In this document: positions 33,850 to 42,816 of the stretch, in pieces
Layout of the letters: each line of letters opens with the position of its first letter
How positions within the stretch are numbered: the first letter of the stretch is position 1
Assembly: GCA_964612555.1 (NCBI GenBank)
Contig: CAZTBW010000009.1
Coordinates: 113,787-177,786, forward strand
DNA: 64,000 nucleotides
Reading direction: 5' to 3'
Origin: DAOLCO01 sp964612555
GTDB taxonomy: Bacteria > Bdellovibrionota_C > UBA2361 > SZUA-149 > DAOLCO01
Program-made: the position numbers and the translations under genes
Notes under the pieces: model-generated
Told to the model about the DNA's origin: nothing
Databases searched by the model: none
Seen by the model: the letters and a program-made list of their open reading frames with translations, nothing else

Positions 33850-35379
33850 TTGACAAAAAAACCTCTTAATTCAATCCAGCTTGCTTTTCCTTTGGTGTCT
33901 TTTCTGGTCTTTTTTCTTTTTCTTGGTTTTTACATCAATCCCCAGGTCTTAATGGATCCCGGTCTGGGCTGGCATATCCTTACCGGGAAACAGATATTTG
34001 AGACCTGGGAGGTTCCCCGAAGCGATCCTTTTTTGTTTTATCCCGAACATGCTCCCTGGGTTCATGATTCCTGGTTGGGTTCTTTGTTGCTCTATGGGAT
34101 TTTTTCTTTGGGAGGTAGTTCTTTTTTAATACTTCTGTCTGCATTAATCAGCTGGCTTAGTTTCTATATCCAGAAAATATATCTGCTGACTTCTCCGGAA
34201 GCATTTTCTTTGCGCAGCGCATTTATTTTTTCACTATGGCTCTTGCTTTGTATTTTCAGCTCTTCTCCAAACTGGGTGGTGCGCCCGGTGGTATTTTCAT
34301 TTTTTATGTGTTCACTCCTGATTTTACTTTATCTCAAAGCGCGAAAAGGAGATGACGTTATAAAGAATACAATACTCTTTTTTTTACTGTTTTTAATCTG
34401 GGGTAATCTTCATGGTGCATGGGTAGCGGGCTATGTGTGGTTATGTGTGGTGCTTTTTTTTGAAAGTCTGATTTTAAAAAAATGGGCTGTTTTTTTGGCT
34501 TATCTGTTCTTTTCTTTTGCGGGCACCTTATGTAATCCTTATTTTATTGAACTTCATCTGAGTATTTATTCTCTTTTAACTTCAGATTTTTATATGAATC
34601 TGAACGAAGAATGGCTACCACCACAAATAGGTGACCCCGCATTTTTCAGTTTTTATCTTTTGTCATTAAGTTTGATTTTACTTTTGGTTCTTCTAAGAAA
34701 GAAAGAGCAGATTCCTGTTTATGTTGGTACCGTGATGCTTCTTCTCGCCTCTCTAAAGAGTGCGAGGAGTATATATTTTTTTGCAATTTCTTCTATGGCT
34801 ATAGGGGTACTTATTCTTGTGCCTTTTTATGCTACACTCTTTCAAAGACGAGTAAGTGGAGAAGTGAATAGATTGAGGGGTGGTATGAGTGAGCCAGGAA
34901 TTATATTCTGCATGCTGTTAGCAGTGCTTGGCTGTTTTTTGGTGCCAATGGCACTTCCTCCTTCTTTCAGGAATGAGACACTGCCACTCAGGGTTCACGA
35001 AGATATTATTCATGCAATTTCTTCCCACTCTTCTTGTGGGGAGAGAATCTATTCTCATCCTGATTGGGGTGGGGGATTGTTGTTTGCCCTTTTGGGCAAA
35101 GCTTCAGCTGAAGCTACGGATACTGGAGGAAGGGTATATAAAGTTTTTATTGATGATCGTAACCAGATTTCTTCTGAAACAAAGTATCAGCGCTTTTTTG
35201 ATTCATTACGTAATCCCGAGGTCTTTCTCGGTATTGATAAAGAAGCAAAACCGGATATAGTTCTTGTACAAGATCGTTATCCCTTAAGTGGGTACTTACT
35301 TCTTTCTCCTGACTGGGAGCAAATTGCTAAAGCTGAGATGGCGGATTATGGCTTGGTACGTGCTTTTTGTAGAAAGTAA
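33850..35379 (+). CDS. Polytopic membrane protein, GT-C/PMT-like
   Basis: 509 residues from a TTG start, with about ten hydrophobic segments between residues 10 and 380. After the first helix comes DPGLGWHILTGKQIFETWEV then PRSDPFLFY, which resembles the acidic first periplasmic loop of lipid-linked GT-C glycosyltransferases (a D-x-D-x-G-W-H type motif followed by P-x-x-D). The last 120 residues form a soluble domain. A role in transferring sugars from polyprenyl donors at the membrane is plausible but not proven. Confidence 0.65.
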   Translation: MTKKPLNSIQLAFPLVSFLVFFLFLGFYINPQVLMDPGLGWHILTGKQIFETWEVPRSDPFLFYPEHAPWVHDSWLGSLLLYGIFSLGGSSFLILLSALISWLSFYIQKIYLLTSPEAFSLRSAFIFSLWLLLCIFSSSPNWVVRPVVFSFFMCSLLILLYLKARKGDDVIKNTILFFLLFLIWGNLHGAWVAGYVWLCVVLFFESLILKKWAVFLAYLFFSFAGTLCNPYFIELHLSIYSLLTSDFYMNLNEEWLPPQIGDPAFFSFYLLSLSLILLLVLLRKKEQIPVYVGTVMLLLASLKSARSIYFFAISSMAIGVLILVPFYATLFQRRVSGEVNRLRGGMSEPGIIFCMLLAVLGCFLVPMALPPSFRNETLPLRVHEDIIHAISSHSSCGERIYSHPDWGGGLLFALLGKASAEATDTGGRVYKVFIDDRNQISSETKYQRFFDSLRNPEVFLGIDKEAKPDIVLVQDRYPLSGYLLLSPDWEQIAKAEMADYGLVRAFCRK

Positions 35380-35401
35380 GATTCCTCCCAATGGAGATTT
35401 T

Positions 35402-36955
35402 TCAGCGTGGGTTCAAATATTCTGCGATTTTGTGTGCGCTTGAAATCCCATCAATTGCAGCAGAAACAATTCCTCCCGCATAACCCGCACCTTCCCCGCA
35501 AGGAAAAAGTCCTTCCAGATCCGGGTGCATGCCTTTTTGATCTCTTGGTATTCTGATTGGGCTTGAGGTTCTTGATTCAACTCCAAGGAGTACTGCTTCA
35601 GATGAGCCGTAGAGGGAATTTTTTTTGATGAAGTTCTTAAGCCCCATTTTTAGTCTTTTGTGGAGTTCCTGAGGGAGAACCTCTTCGAGGTTTGCGGAGG
35701 TAATTCCTGGTGCGTATGAACATTCAGGGAGACTTGTAGAAAGTTTGGACTTAGGTAGTATAAAATCAGAGACTCTTTGAGCGGGTGCCTTGAACTTTCC
35801 TTTACCTGCTAAAAATGCTTTTCTTTCAATTGAGTCCTGGTATTCAATGCCTGAAAGAACAGAAGAGGAGTTTTCGAGAGCTTCTTTTGGAATTTCTACT
35901 ACCATACCAGAGTTTGCAAAACGAGAGTTTCTGTTTGAAGGACTCCAGCCGTTTACCACAAGTCGGTCAGGATCGGTGCTTGCAGGGCAAATTATACCCC
36001 CGGGGCACATGCAGAAACTGTATACTCCTCGCTCTTCAGCTTGTGTGACCAGTTGATAAGAGGCAGGGGGAAGGTGAGGAGAGTCCCAACTTGATTTATA
36101 TTGCATCCTGTTTATGGCTTCCTGAGGATGCTCAATGCGTACCCCTATTGCAAACCCTTTTTGTTCAAGTCTGAGACCGATACGATTCAGATAGTAATAT
36201 ACATTCCGAGCCGAATGCCCACTGGCGAGAAGTACCGCAGGCGCTTCAAAGTCTCCCCCGCTGGTTGTTATGCCGGAGACTTTCTCACTTCTTTTATTAA
36301 TCGAGGTGAATGTTTGAGAAAAATGAAATTCCGCACCACAAGAAATAAGATACTCTCTCATTGCAGTGATGATTTTTGGAAGTTTGTTTGTTCCGATATG
36401 AGGGTGTGCGTCAATCAGTATATCCCGGGGAGCACCAAAGGCAACGAATATTTCAAGAACCTCACTTATGGCGCCTCTTTTTCCTGAGCGGGTATAAAGT
36501 TTCCCATCAGAAAATGTTCCCGCACCTCCTTCCCCAAAGCAGTAATTGCTGTCGGGATTAAGTTCTCCATGTTTCATAAGAGCCGCAAGATCAAAACGTC
36601 TGTCTCGTACCGCTTTACCACGTTCTATAATGACGGGTTTAAGACCGAGACTTACAAGAGTGAGTGCAGAGAAAAGTCCGGCAGGACCGGCACCAACAAT
36701 TATAACAGGCGTTGATTTTGATACATTGAAAGTTGGCAGTTCCGGTTTTGCCATAGTCTCCGGGGTTTCTCCCTTGAGATATACAGCACATTTCATAAGG
36801 TATTTTGGAGATTTTCTTGCATCAAGTGATTTTTTAAGCACTCTGACTTCAAGTATGTCATTTTGGGAGATAGCAAGCTTTTTTGCGGCAGCAGAGAGTA
36901 GTTTTTCCTGAAGGTTTACAAATTCCGGTGAGATACCAAGTTCGATGATTTTCAC
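35402..36955 (-). CDS. FAD-dependent dehydrogenase (COG2509-type)
   Basis: 517 residues. The FAD-binding motif is VIIVGAGPAGLFSALTLVSL near residue 84, followed by VIIERGKAVRDRR and SNYCFGEGGAGTFSDGKL, characteristic of the large uncharacterised flavoprotein dehydrogenase family COG2509. An N-terminal 80-residue domain precedes the flavin fold, as is usual here. CMCPGGIICPASTDPD and the closing PCGEGAGYAGGIVSAAIDG are further family blocks. The substrate is unknown. It follows the small membrane protein gene at 36964 by eight bases. Confidence 0.88.
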   Translation of the reverse strand: MKIIELGISPEFVNLQEKLLSAAAKKLAISQNDILEVRVLKKSLDARKSPKYLMKCAVYLKGETPETMAKPELPTFNVSKSTPVIIVGAGPAGLFSALTLVSLGLKPVIIERGKAVRDRRFDLAALMKHGELNPDSNYCFGEGGAGTFSDGKLYTRSGKRGAISEVLEIFVAFGAPRDILIDAHPHIGTNKLPKIITAMREYLISCGAEFHFSQTFTSINKRSEKVSGITTSGGDFEAPAVLLASGHSARNVYYYLNRIGLRLEQKGFAIGVRIEHPQEAINRMQYKSSWDSPHLPPASYQLVTQAEERGVYSFCMCPGGIICPASTDPDRLVVNGWSPSNRNSRFANSGMVVEIPKEALENSSSVLSGIEYQDSIERKAFLAGKGKFKAPAQRVSDFILPKSKLSTSLPECSYAPGITSANLEEVLPQELHKRLKMGLKNFIKKNSLYGSSEAVLLGVESRTSSPIRIPRDQKGMHPDLEGLFPCGEGAGYAGGIVSAAIDGISSAHKIAEYLNPR

Positions 36956-36963
36956 AAGACCGC

Positions 36964-37566
36964 TTACTGTATGAGCTCCATTTCGTCCAGGATTTCATCG
37001 AACATTTCCGGGTCATCTGCAAGCGGAGCTGCACCTGTGTTTTGTTGATCAGGAAACTCATCAGAAAGAATAACCTCGTTGGTATTTGAAGGGGGAGTGG
37101 TGGATTCACTTGAGACCTCTCCCTGAAGATCTCTTAACTGCTCAGATAGTTTTCTAAAATAGGTGTTTCTTTCGATGATGGCTTCTGTGGTAATGGCTCC
37201 TCCTTCTGCCTGCTTAAAGGAGTCTTTTAGCCCTTGATAGGGATTTGGATTTGGGGTCATATGAACGACCGGGGCTCTTTGTGGTGATCCCTCCTGATCA
37301 GCTTGTGGAAGTGGAGAGTTCCCAAATTGAGGTGTCGGAAGAGGGAGAGGTTTCTGGGACAAGGACTGGGGTGATCTTGCAGGTTCAGAGATGTGTCCAT
37401 CAGAGGTCGGTTCGGAGATTTTTTCATCAAGCACTGTCGACACTGGAGAGATCGGTGATACCGGGGCAGATGTTTCTTTCTTTCCACTTATAAAGAAAAG
37501 GGTACAAACTATTACTAGAAGTACGATATCGAGTGCTCTTTTTTTAACAAATTCTTTAATATTCAT
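36964..37566 (-). CDS. Single-pass membrane protein, proline-rich
   Basis: 200 residues from the ATG at 37564-37566; an in-frame TTG at 37581 would add five. A single N-terminal helix (DIVLLVIVCTLFFISG) is followed by a low-complexity Pro/Ser-rich region (SPISPVSTVL, PLPLPTPQ) and an acidic C-terminus (DDPEMFDEILDEMELIQ). I do not recognise a family. The architecture resembles the membrane protein at 6947 (short anchor plus extended periplasmic tail) without shared sequence. Likely co-transcribed with the downstream flavoprotein. Confidence 0.55.
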   Translation of the reverse strand: MNIKEFVKKRALDIVLLVIVCTLFFISGKKETSAPVSPISPVSTVLDEKISEPTSDGHISEPARSPQSLSQKPLPLPTPQFGNSPLPQADQEGSPQRAPVVHMTPNPNPYQGLKDSFKQAEGGAITTEAIIERNTYFRKLSEQLRDLQGEVSSESTTPPSNTNEVILSDEFPDQQNTGAAPLADDPEMFDEILDEMELIQ

Positions 37567-37604
37567 CGCCTGAGTATACAATTTTCAAGGATGGGTATCA
37601 ATAA

Positions 37605-38306
37605 CTATCTACTCAGTTTGATATCTCCTTTTGGGAATATATAGCTCTTTTTTTTCAGTGATTCTTCAAGTAACTTCATGAAATCATTTCGTGATATTTC
37701 TACCGCACCAAGGGTGCTTAAGTGGGGACTGAGCTCCTGACATTCGATATGGGTGCCTCCCTGAGAGGAGAGAATTTCTGTAAGGCAAATCAGAGCAGCT
37801 TTTGAGGCATTGCTTTTTCTGTAAAACATGGACTCGGCAGCGAAGAATCCACCTATGGACACGCCATATACTCCGCCAACGAGCTGCTCATCAAGAAAAA
37901 CTTCAATGCTGTGAGCATAACCTGATTCATGTAGCTCACAGTATGCATCAATCATCTGCTCAGTTATCCAGGAAGCGTGCCGTGCATCTCTTTTGTTTTT
38001 ATATTTCCTGTTTACCGGCTCACTGCATTTCAGCATTACATCTCGAAATGCGGTATTGCAGCGAAAAGAAAACCCTGAGGAGAAAATACTCCGACGACTT
38101 CTTTTACTGACTTTAAAGTTTTCAAAAAAAAGTACAGCCCGCCTGGGAGGTGAGAACCAGGGAATTTCGTTGATTTCAGGAACAGGCCAGGGAAAAATAC
38201 CGGAGGAGTACGCCTCAATAAGCATCCACGGCTCAAGAGTCCCCCCAAGGGCTAAGAGCCCATTCTCATCAGCAGTTTCAACTGAAGGGAAAATTGAGTG
38301 TTTCAT
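37605..38306 (-). CDS. aat: Leucyl/phenylalanyl-tRNA--protein transferase
   Basis: 234 residues from the ATG at 38304-38306 (MKHSIFPSVE); an upstream start would add 22 residues outside the family. ENGLLALGGTLEPWMLIEAY, SSGIFPWP and PWFSPPRRAVLFF are the standard N-terminal blocks, and GGVYGVSIGGFFAAESMF with QGGTHIECQ are the catalytic-domain blocks. Aat adds Leu or Phe to N-terminal Lys/Arg and so feeds proteins to ClpS/ClpAP. It is a useful pointer to a Gram-negative host. Confidence 0.93.
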   Translation of the reverse strand: MKHSIFPSVETADENGLLALGGTLEPWMLIEAYSSGIFPWPVPEINEIPWFSPPRRAVLFFENFKVSKRSRRSIFSSGFSFRCNTAFRDVMLKCSEPVNRKYKNKRDARHASWITEQMIDAYCELHESGYAHSIEVFLDEQLVGGVYGVSIGGFFAAESMFYRKSNASKAALICLTEILSSQGGTHIECQELSPHLSTLGAVEISRNDFMKLLEESLKKKSYIFPKGDIKLSR

Positions 38307-38541
38307 TAATCTCTGGCTTGAAAATTTGCCATTATAAAAAGTTTTCTTCCTACATCTTCCGGGACAAAAGCACAAAAAATACGATATTTTTTAGGACGCT
38401 GTCACTACTACAAAGTAGGTAATAAAATCAAACTCTTATCCAGCGGTGAAAGATGGTTATTTGAATTATGGTGATGTTGCAGATTTTTTATAAACTTCTC
38501 TTGCTCCCACTATGGGAGGATGTTATACTGAATTGGGCTGA

Positions 38542-38853
38542 ATGGAAATATTAAACATAGAAGCATTGAGGGAGTATGCAAAAAAGCATGCGGACATTCG
38601 AGTTCCTCTCAATACATGGGAAACGGAAGTTGGAAGATCAAATTGGAAGACCCCAAGCGACATCAAAGAAAGCTACAAAAGCGCATCTTTTTTAGCTCAG
38701 AATGTCGTAATTTTTAACATTAAAGGGAATAAATATCGTTTAGAGGTGGTGATATCGTATAATCAAGAAGTGGTTACAGTTCTGTGGTTGGGGACTCACG
38801 CGGAATATGATCTCAGGAATAAAAAAAAGAGTAAGAGCAAAAACAAAAGGTAA
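38542..38853 (+). CDS. higB: HigB-type toxin
   Basis: 103 residues. WETEVGRSNWKTPSDIKESY, NIKGNKYRLEVVISY and VLWLGTHAEYD follow the HigB (RelE-superfamily) mRNA-interferase pattern, with a strongly basic lysine-rich C-terminus. The toxin gene comes first and the antitoxin second, the HigBA order, with two bases between them. HigB toxins cleave mRNA at the ribosome. Confidence 0.88.
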   Translation: MEILNIEALREYAKKHADIRVPLNTWETEVGRSNWKTPSDIKESYKSASFLAQNVVIFNIKGNKYRLEVVISYNQEVVTVLWLGTHAEYDLRNKKKSKSKNKR

Positions 38854-38855
38854 AT

Positions 38856-39242
38856 ATGGAAATAGAGCTAATAACCACCAAAAAACAGTATCGGGAGTAT
38901 CTCGAAGAGGCAAAAAAACTAACTCTTAAAGATCCTCCTCTTAATACCCCGGCAGGTAAAAAACTTTCACTTTTAACACTGGTGATAAAAGATTATGAAA
39001 AAAAACATTTTGCCCCTGCCCGAAAGCCTACTCCCATTGAATCTATAAAATTTCGCATGGAGCAACAGGGGTTAAGGCAAGTTGACCTGGTGCCTTATAT
39101 CGGCAGCAGTGGTCGAGTTTCTGAGGTGTTATCAGGCAAGCGCTCACTGACACTTGGGATGATTAAGCGCTTGTCTCGTGGCTTGGGAATACCCGCAGAT
39201 TTTTTACTGTCTGAAGAAGATGAAGAAACTAAGGCAGCGTAG
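38856..39242 (+). CDS. higA: HigA-type XRE antitoxin
   Basis: 128 residues. The N-terminal half (toxin-binding region in homologues) is followed by a helix-turn-helix of the XRE type: ESIKFRMEQQGLRQVDLVPY then SSGRVSEVLSGKRSLTLGMI. This long form with an N-terminal extension is typical for antitoxins paired with HigB. It binds the toxin and represses the operon. The pair lies directly against tRNA-Pro(UGG), 41 bp away. Confidence 0.87.
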   Translation: MEIELITTKKQYREYLEEAKKLTLKDPPLNTPAGKKLSLLTLVIKDYEKKHFAPARKPTPIESIKFRMEQQGLRQVDLVPYIGSSGRVSEVLSGKRSLTLGMIKRLSRGLGIPADFLLSEEDEETKAA

Positions 39243-39282
39243 AGAGTAGGGGACATACAAGTGGTAAGTGCTGAATTTTAAA

Positions 39283-39356
39283 TCGGGGTGAGACGATTCG
39301 AACGTCCGACCCCCTGCTCCCAAGGCAGGTGCGCTACCAGGCTGCGCTACACCCCG
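39283..39356 (-). tRNA. tRNA-Pro (UGG)
   Basis: Reading the minus strand, CGGGGTG (39356-39350) pairs with CACCCCG (39290-39284) and the discriminator is A. The anticodon arm CCTGC-CTTGGGA-GCAGG gives TGG. The D arm GCGCAGCCTGGTAGCGC and the T arm with GTTCGAATC are regular. No CCA is encoded. It is a different isoacceptor from the Pro-GGG gene at 10018. Confidence 0.95.
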
Positions 39357-39418
39357 AAATAGGTGGATACCTCTACCTTAGGCGTTATATAAAAGCAATA
39401 CGGAAATACTTCTTAAAT

Positions 39419-40039
39419 TTATTTATTGTTACAAAGAAAGGAAAATAGTTTTTTCGCTGCTTTAGCTCTGAAGCCCTTACTACACACTAATTCAGAGTCA
39501 AACTCAGCCAGAGTGCCACCAAGCTCGGGAATATCAACCACAGGATCATAACCAAACCCCTTGCTGCCTCTTGGAGAGTCTATGATCTGTCCTGAAAGAG
39601 TGCCCTCAAAAAATAGTTCTCTACTGTTTAGGTCGGGTATGAAGCAGAGTACTGCCCTGAATAAGGCATTTCTGTTTCTGCTGCTTTCAGACTCCGCTTT
39701 TTTTACGTTACTGAGTAATTTATTAATCTTTTCATTGTCTGAAGCGCCTACTCCGGCGTAGCGGGCAGAGTGAATACCTGGAGCTCCGCCAAGGATTTCC
39801 ACCTCAAGTCCGGAATCATCTCCAATAGATGGTAAGCCACACCATTCAAGACAGGTTCTGGCTTTAATATAAGCATTTTCATGATAGGTGCTACCATTCT
39901 CTTCAATGTCGGGTAGAGGTGGGAGCCCAAGTTCTGACTCTATTTCCCGAAGTGAGACAATCCGGATATTGAACTCAGAAGCTACCGTTTTGATTTCAAA
40001 GCACTTGTTTGTGTTTGTACTTGCTAATACGATTTTCAT
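39419..40039 (-). CDS. rdgB: dITP/XTP pyrophosphatase (HAM1 family)
   Basis: 206 residues. The family blocks are all present: LASTNTNKCFEIK at the N-terminus, ENAYIKARTC, SIGDDSGLEVEILGGAPGIH, SPRGSKGFGYDPV and a C-terminal GFRAKAAKKL. RdgB hydrolyses non-canonical purine nucleoside triphosphates to monophosphates and pyrophosphate, cleaning the nucleotide pool. The C-terminal SHRAKA motif is here GFRAKA, a small deviation. Confidence 0.93.
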   Translation of the reverse strand: MKIVLASTNTNKCFEIKTVASEFNIRIVSLREIESELGLPPLPDIEENGSTYHENAYIKARTCLEWCGLPSIGDDSGLEVEILGGAPGIHSARYAGVGASDNEKINKLLSNVKKAESESSRNRNALFRAVLCFIPDLNSRELFFEGTLSGQIIDSPRGSKGFGYDPVVDIPELGGTLAEFDSELVCSKGFRAKAAKKLFSFLCNNK

Positions 40040-40085
40040 GGTAAATACTTACAATATTTTTTAGACTACGAACATCTCATTATTT

Positions 40086-40727
40086 ATGAAATCATCAAGT
40101 TGGACATGCTTTTTGTTATTTGTGCTGCTTTTCTGTTCTGCCTCTGTTGTTGACGCCCAGGAAAGTTATAAATGGAAAGATGCGGATGGAAAAACAGTAT
40201 ATGGCTCAAAACCACCTGCCAATGCAAAAGGAGTTGAGCGTTTTTCAACCAGGAAACTATCAAAATATTCTTCAAACCAGGTTCTTAAACGTGCAGAAGG
40301 TACCAAAGAAGATCAGCATGTAAATGTTGTTGAAAGAAAATCTGAAAAAGGTGAAATATTTCAGGATAAACGAATAGGATCTCCCGTCGGAGGGAATAAA
40401 ACCCGCTCTATTGTAAGTGGACAATTACTTCATCTAAAACCGGCTACTGCGGTACTTACTTTAAATCAGCTTGGTGAAATAACTTCCTGTGAAGTAGAAG
40501 TGTTTAATGAAGGAGAGGTTCCCGCTCAGGATGTGAGTGTGGCTTTTGAGTTTTTTGAGGGGACTCTTATCCCGGGTACCGGTTCTTTTGTGATTGCTCC
40601 CGGGACAAAAGAAAAATACTCGGTACCAGACACGTTGCTGCCTTTATATTTCTCGGTGGGTGATCTGCCGGAGGAAGAAGCTGCTGTGCCATCTCCCCGG
40701 GTGATTGTTCATGGGGCATCATATTGA
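40086..40727 (+). CDS. Secreted DUF4124-domain protein
   Basis: 213 residues with a Sec signal peptide (FLLFVLLFCSASVVDA, cleavage near VDA-QE). The mature start ESYKWKDADGKTVYGSKPP is the DUF4124 pattern. Residues about 110-200 form a second beta-rich domain (EVEVFNEGEVPAQDVSVAFE) that looks like an immunoglobulin-type fold. Function unknown; likely periplasmic. The last 19 bp overlap the convergent ArnT-like gene. Confidence 0.75.
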   Translation: MKSSSWTCFLLFVLLFCSASVVDAQESYKWKDADGKTVYGSKPPANAKGVERFSTRKLSKYSSNQVLKRAEGTKEDQHVNVVERKSEKGEIFQDKRIGSPVGGNKTRSIVSGQLLHLKPATAVLTLNQLGEITSCEVEVFNEGEVPAQDVSVAFEFFEGTLIPGTGSFVIAPGTKEKYSVPDTLLPLYFSVGDLPEEEAAVPSPRVIVHGASY

Positions 40728-42472
40728 AACAGGACTATATAGTTTTCAGTACGATCTTTTCTCTTACCTCCTTCCATTATAGAAGTAAAAGCCGAGTCCT
40801 CAGTCAATTTTTTTTCTTTTAGCCATGATTTTCTTGCAATGTAATATCCATCCTGGAGGGGGGAGTCAGGCTCCTGAAGTTGCATTCGTTCTCCATAATA
40901 ATAAAAAAAGGTGTCAAAGTTTTCTTCAAGCCGTTTTTTTATAAATGTTATTTTGGGACTCTGATGTTCTTCTTTCCATGATTTTACGGACTCTGCAAAT
41001 TCCATATAACTGTGAGATTCACCTTTGGTGATGTAGAAATTTACCGGAAATGCAAGGTACCCTTGTAGCACCAGACAAAAAATAGCATAGAGATAGCCAT
41101 GAATAAATTTGTCCTTAAGGAAGAATTTAAGAAGGAAAAACAACAAGAGGCAGAGTAGAAATACCGTCAGGAATGCATGAGTACTGCTGTGAAGAAAACC
41201 TGTAATTATACTTTTACCAACAAAAGAAGTTTCTACTTTTAAGAAGGAAGTAAGGGCGGAAACCAGAGTCAGAAGAAGTGTAAATAGTACTATTGAAATG
41301 CTTATACCGGACAGGTATGTACGCATATTCTTATAACTAAGAGAATCAAGTCTGTTACGTACTGATTCATATAGCGGGTAAAACAGGATTGCCATCTGAA
41401 TGCTCAGTAACGGGAGTATAATAAGGAGGTATGCTCTTCGTTTACCTGATGCAAGCGATAAGAAAAGTAACATCGCAAGACTCTGCACAAAAAGAGTTTT
41501 GATAATCTCTTTTTGCTTTGCAGAGATCTGGTAACTTGTGCGATGATCGGAGAAGTACATCCATGCCAAAATAATCAGCCCAATAACTCCCCATGGCATG
41601 CTCTGAGTCCAGATATATAAAAAATAGTACCAGAAGGGTTTTGCGGGAATTTCACTGTTCCCGAAAAAGCGCTGAATGTTTTCAAACAGTATATGGCGGG
41701 AAAGTATGCCGTCTTTACCTGTCAGTACCGTGGCAATGTACCAGGCACCACTTGTGAAGACAGTGAGGGCAGATACCGGGTTTAAATACCATCTTTTTAA
41801 AAGTGGTATTGACCCCTTTATGTAGAGAACAGGAACGCTGTAGAGTACGAACAAAACAAGTCCCAGCGGTCCTTTTGTAAAAACAGATAATACAAGGGAC
41901 AGTGAGAGGAGAAGTGCGGTAGTCCGATCTGGAAGTTCAGCAGGTTTGTTGATTATGTGCAGGGTAAAAAGGTAATACGCAAGCAGATAGAAGGTGTTAA
42001 AAAGCATATCAACTCTTCCGTCGATACTGAGCTGGAGAAAACCGTAGGTGGTGCCAAGTATGGCTGCCCCGCTAAAAGCGGTAAGAGGGTTAGTGAGTTT
42101 AAAAACAAAGAGGTAGGTTGCTATAAGGGAGATTATGGCAGCAATCAGTGATGGAAGTCTGAGTTCGAACTCAGTGAATTCACCTGTGATTTTAGTCAGT
42201 CCTGCAGCAATAATATGGAAAAGGGGAGGTTTCGATGGAACAATCTCTCCATGTCGTAAAGGTAGCAGCCAGGTGTCATGTCGTACGATTTCATCCACGA
42301 CAACTCCTTCTCTTGCCTCAGAAACTTCAAAAACATCAAGTAACTCCGCAAGCGGGAACAGGCACAGTGTCCAGACACTGACACCAATAATGATTGGGGT
42401 AAGGTTTATGTATTTGCTTAATTGAAATTTAGTCTCAGGCAGTCCAGTCACTAAAAACCATAGACAAAACAA
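40709..42472 (-). CDS. ArnT/PMT-family membrane glycosyltransferase
   Basis: 587 residues as drawn from a TTG; a GTG at 42451 would shorten it by seven. About twelve membrane helices. The first periplasmic loop has EVSEAREGVVVDEIV and then PSKPPLFHIIA, the acidic motif and KPPLF block of ArnT-type enzymes. These take a sugar from an undecaprenyl-phosphate donor and place it on lipid A, protein or glycan. The C-terminal 150 residues form a soluble domain. Target unknown; no arn operon is present nearby. Confidence 0.82.
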   Translation of the reverse strand: MFCLWFLVTGLPETKFQLSKYINLTPIIIGVSVWTLCLFPLAELLDVFEVSEAREGVVVDEIVRHDTWLLPLRHGEIVPSKPPLFHIIAAGLTKITGEFTEFELRLPSLIAAIISLIATYLFVFKLTNPLTAFSGAAILGTTYGFLQLSIDGRVDMLFNTFYLLAYYLFTLHIINKPAELPDRTTALLLSLSLVLSVFTKGPLGLVLFVLYSVPVLYIKGSIPLLKRWYLNPVSALTVFTSGAWYIATVLTGKDGILSRHILFENIQRFFGNSEIPAKPFWYYFLYIWTQSMPWGVIGLIILAWMYFSDHRTSYQISAKQKEIIKTLFVQSLAMLLFLSLASGKRRAYLLIILPLLSIQMAILFYPLYESVRNRLDSLSYKNMRTYLSGISISIVLFTLLLTLVSALTSFLKVETSFVGKSIITGFLHSSTHAFLTVFLLCLLLFFLLKFFLKDKFIHGYLYAIFCLVLQGYLAFPVNFYITKGESHSYMEFAESVKSWKEEHQSPKITFIKKRLEENFDTFFYYYGERMQLQEPDSPLQDGYYIARKSWLKEKKLTEDSAFTSIMEGGKRKDRTENYIVLFQYDAP

Positions 42473-42683
42473 AAATACTTACAAAGATGAATGAACCAAC
42501 TTCTATAACACTCACTGTAGAAATATCTCCGAATACTTTATATAAGCGCCTGAATACAGGCACCGTTAATATATACACAGTTCTTTCAGCTGCAATTATT
42601 AAGGGCAAAATAATCAAAAAAGTTGAGCCGCAATTCTTTCCGACTTCCAGCCTTAAGAACCCAGCCATATGGAGCTCTGCCAT
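42435..42683 (-). CDS. Small membrane protein (two helices)
   Basis: 82 residues with two hydrophobic segments (FLIILPLIIAAERTVYIL and VGSFIFVSIFVLSMVFS). It overlaps the start of the ArnT-like gene by up to 38 bp and is on the same strand, so co-transcription is likely. A start at 42668 is also possible. The plus-strand ORF in the same place has no membrane or domain logic. Family not recognised; it could be an accessory subunit of the glycosyltransferase. Confidence 0.45.
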   Translation of the reverse strand: MAELHMAGFLRLEVGKNCGSTFLIILPLIIAAERTVYILTVPVFRRLYKVFGDISTVSVIEVGSFIFVSIFVLSMVFSDWTA

Positions 42684-42816
42684 AAGGGTCGGAAAACAAT
42701 CAAACGGTCATCATTAGTGCCCGATTTGGAGCGCAATATACCACGTGCCTAAGTTCTTAGGCAAGTGTCGGAGCATTGAAATCATCATAATATACTATAT
42801 TTATTAGATAAATATT

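Noticed and set aside
42487..42717. 76-codon plus-strand ORF
   Set aside because: It overlaps two minus-strand membrane genes and has no domain or membrane logic of its own.
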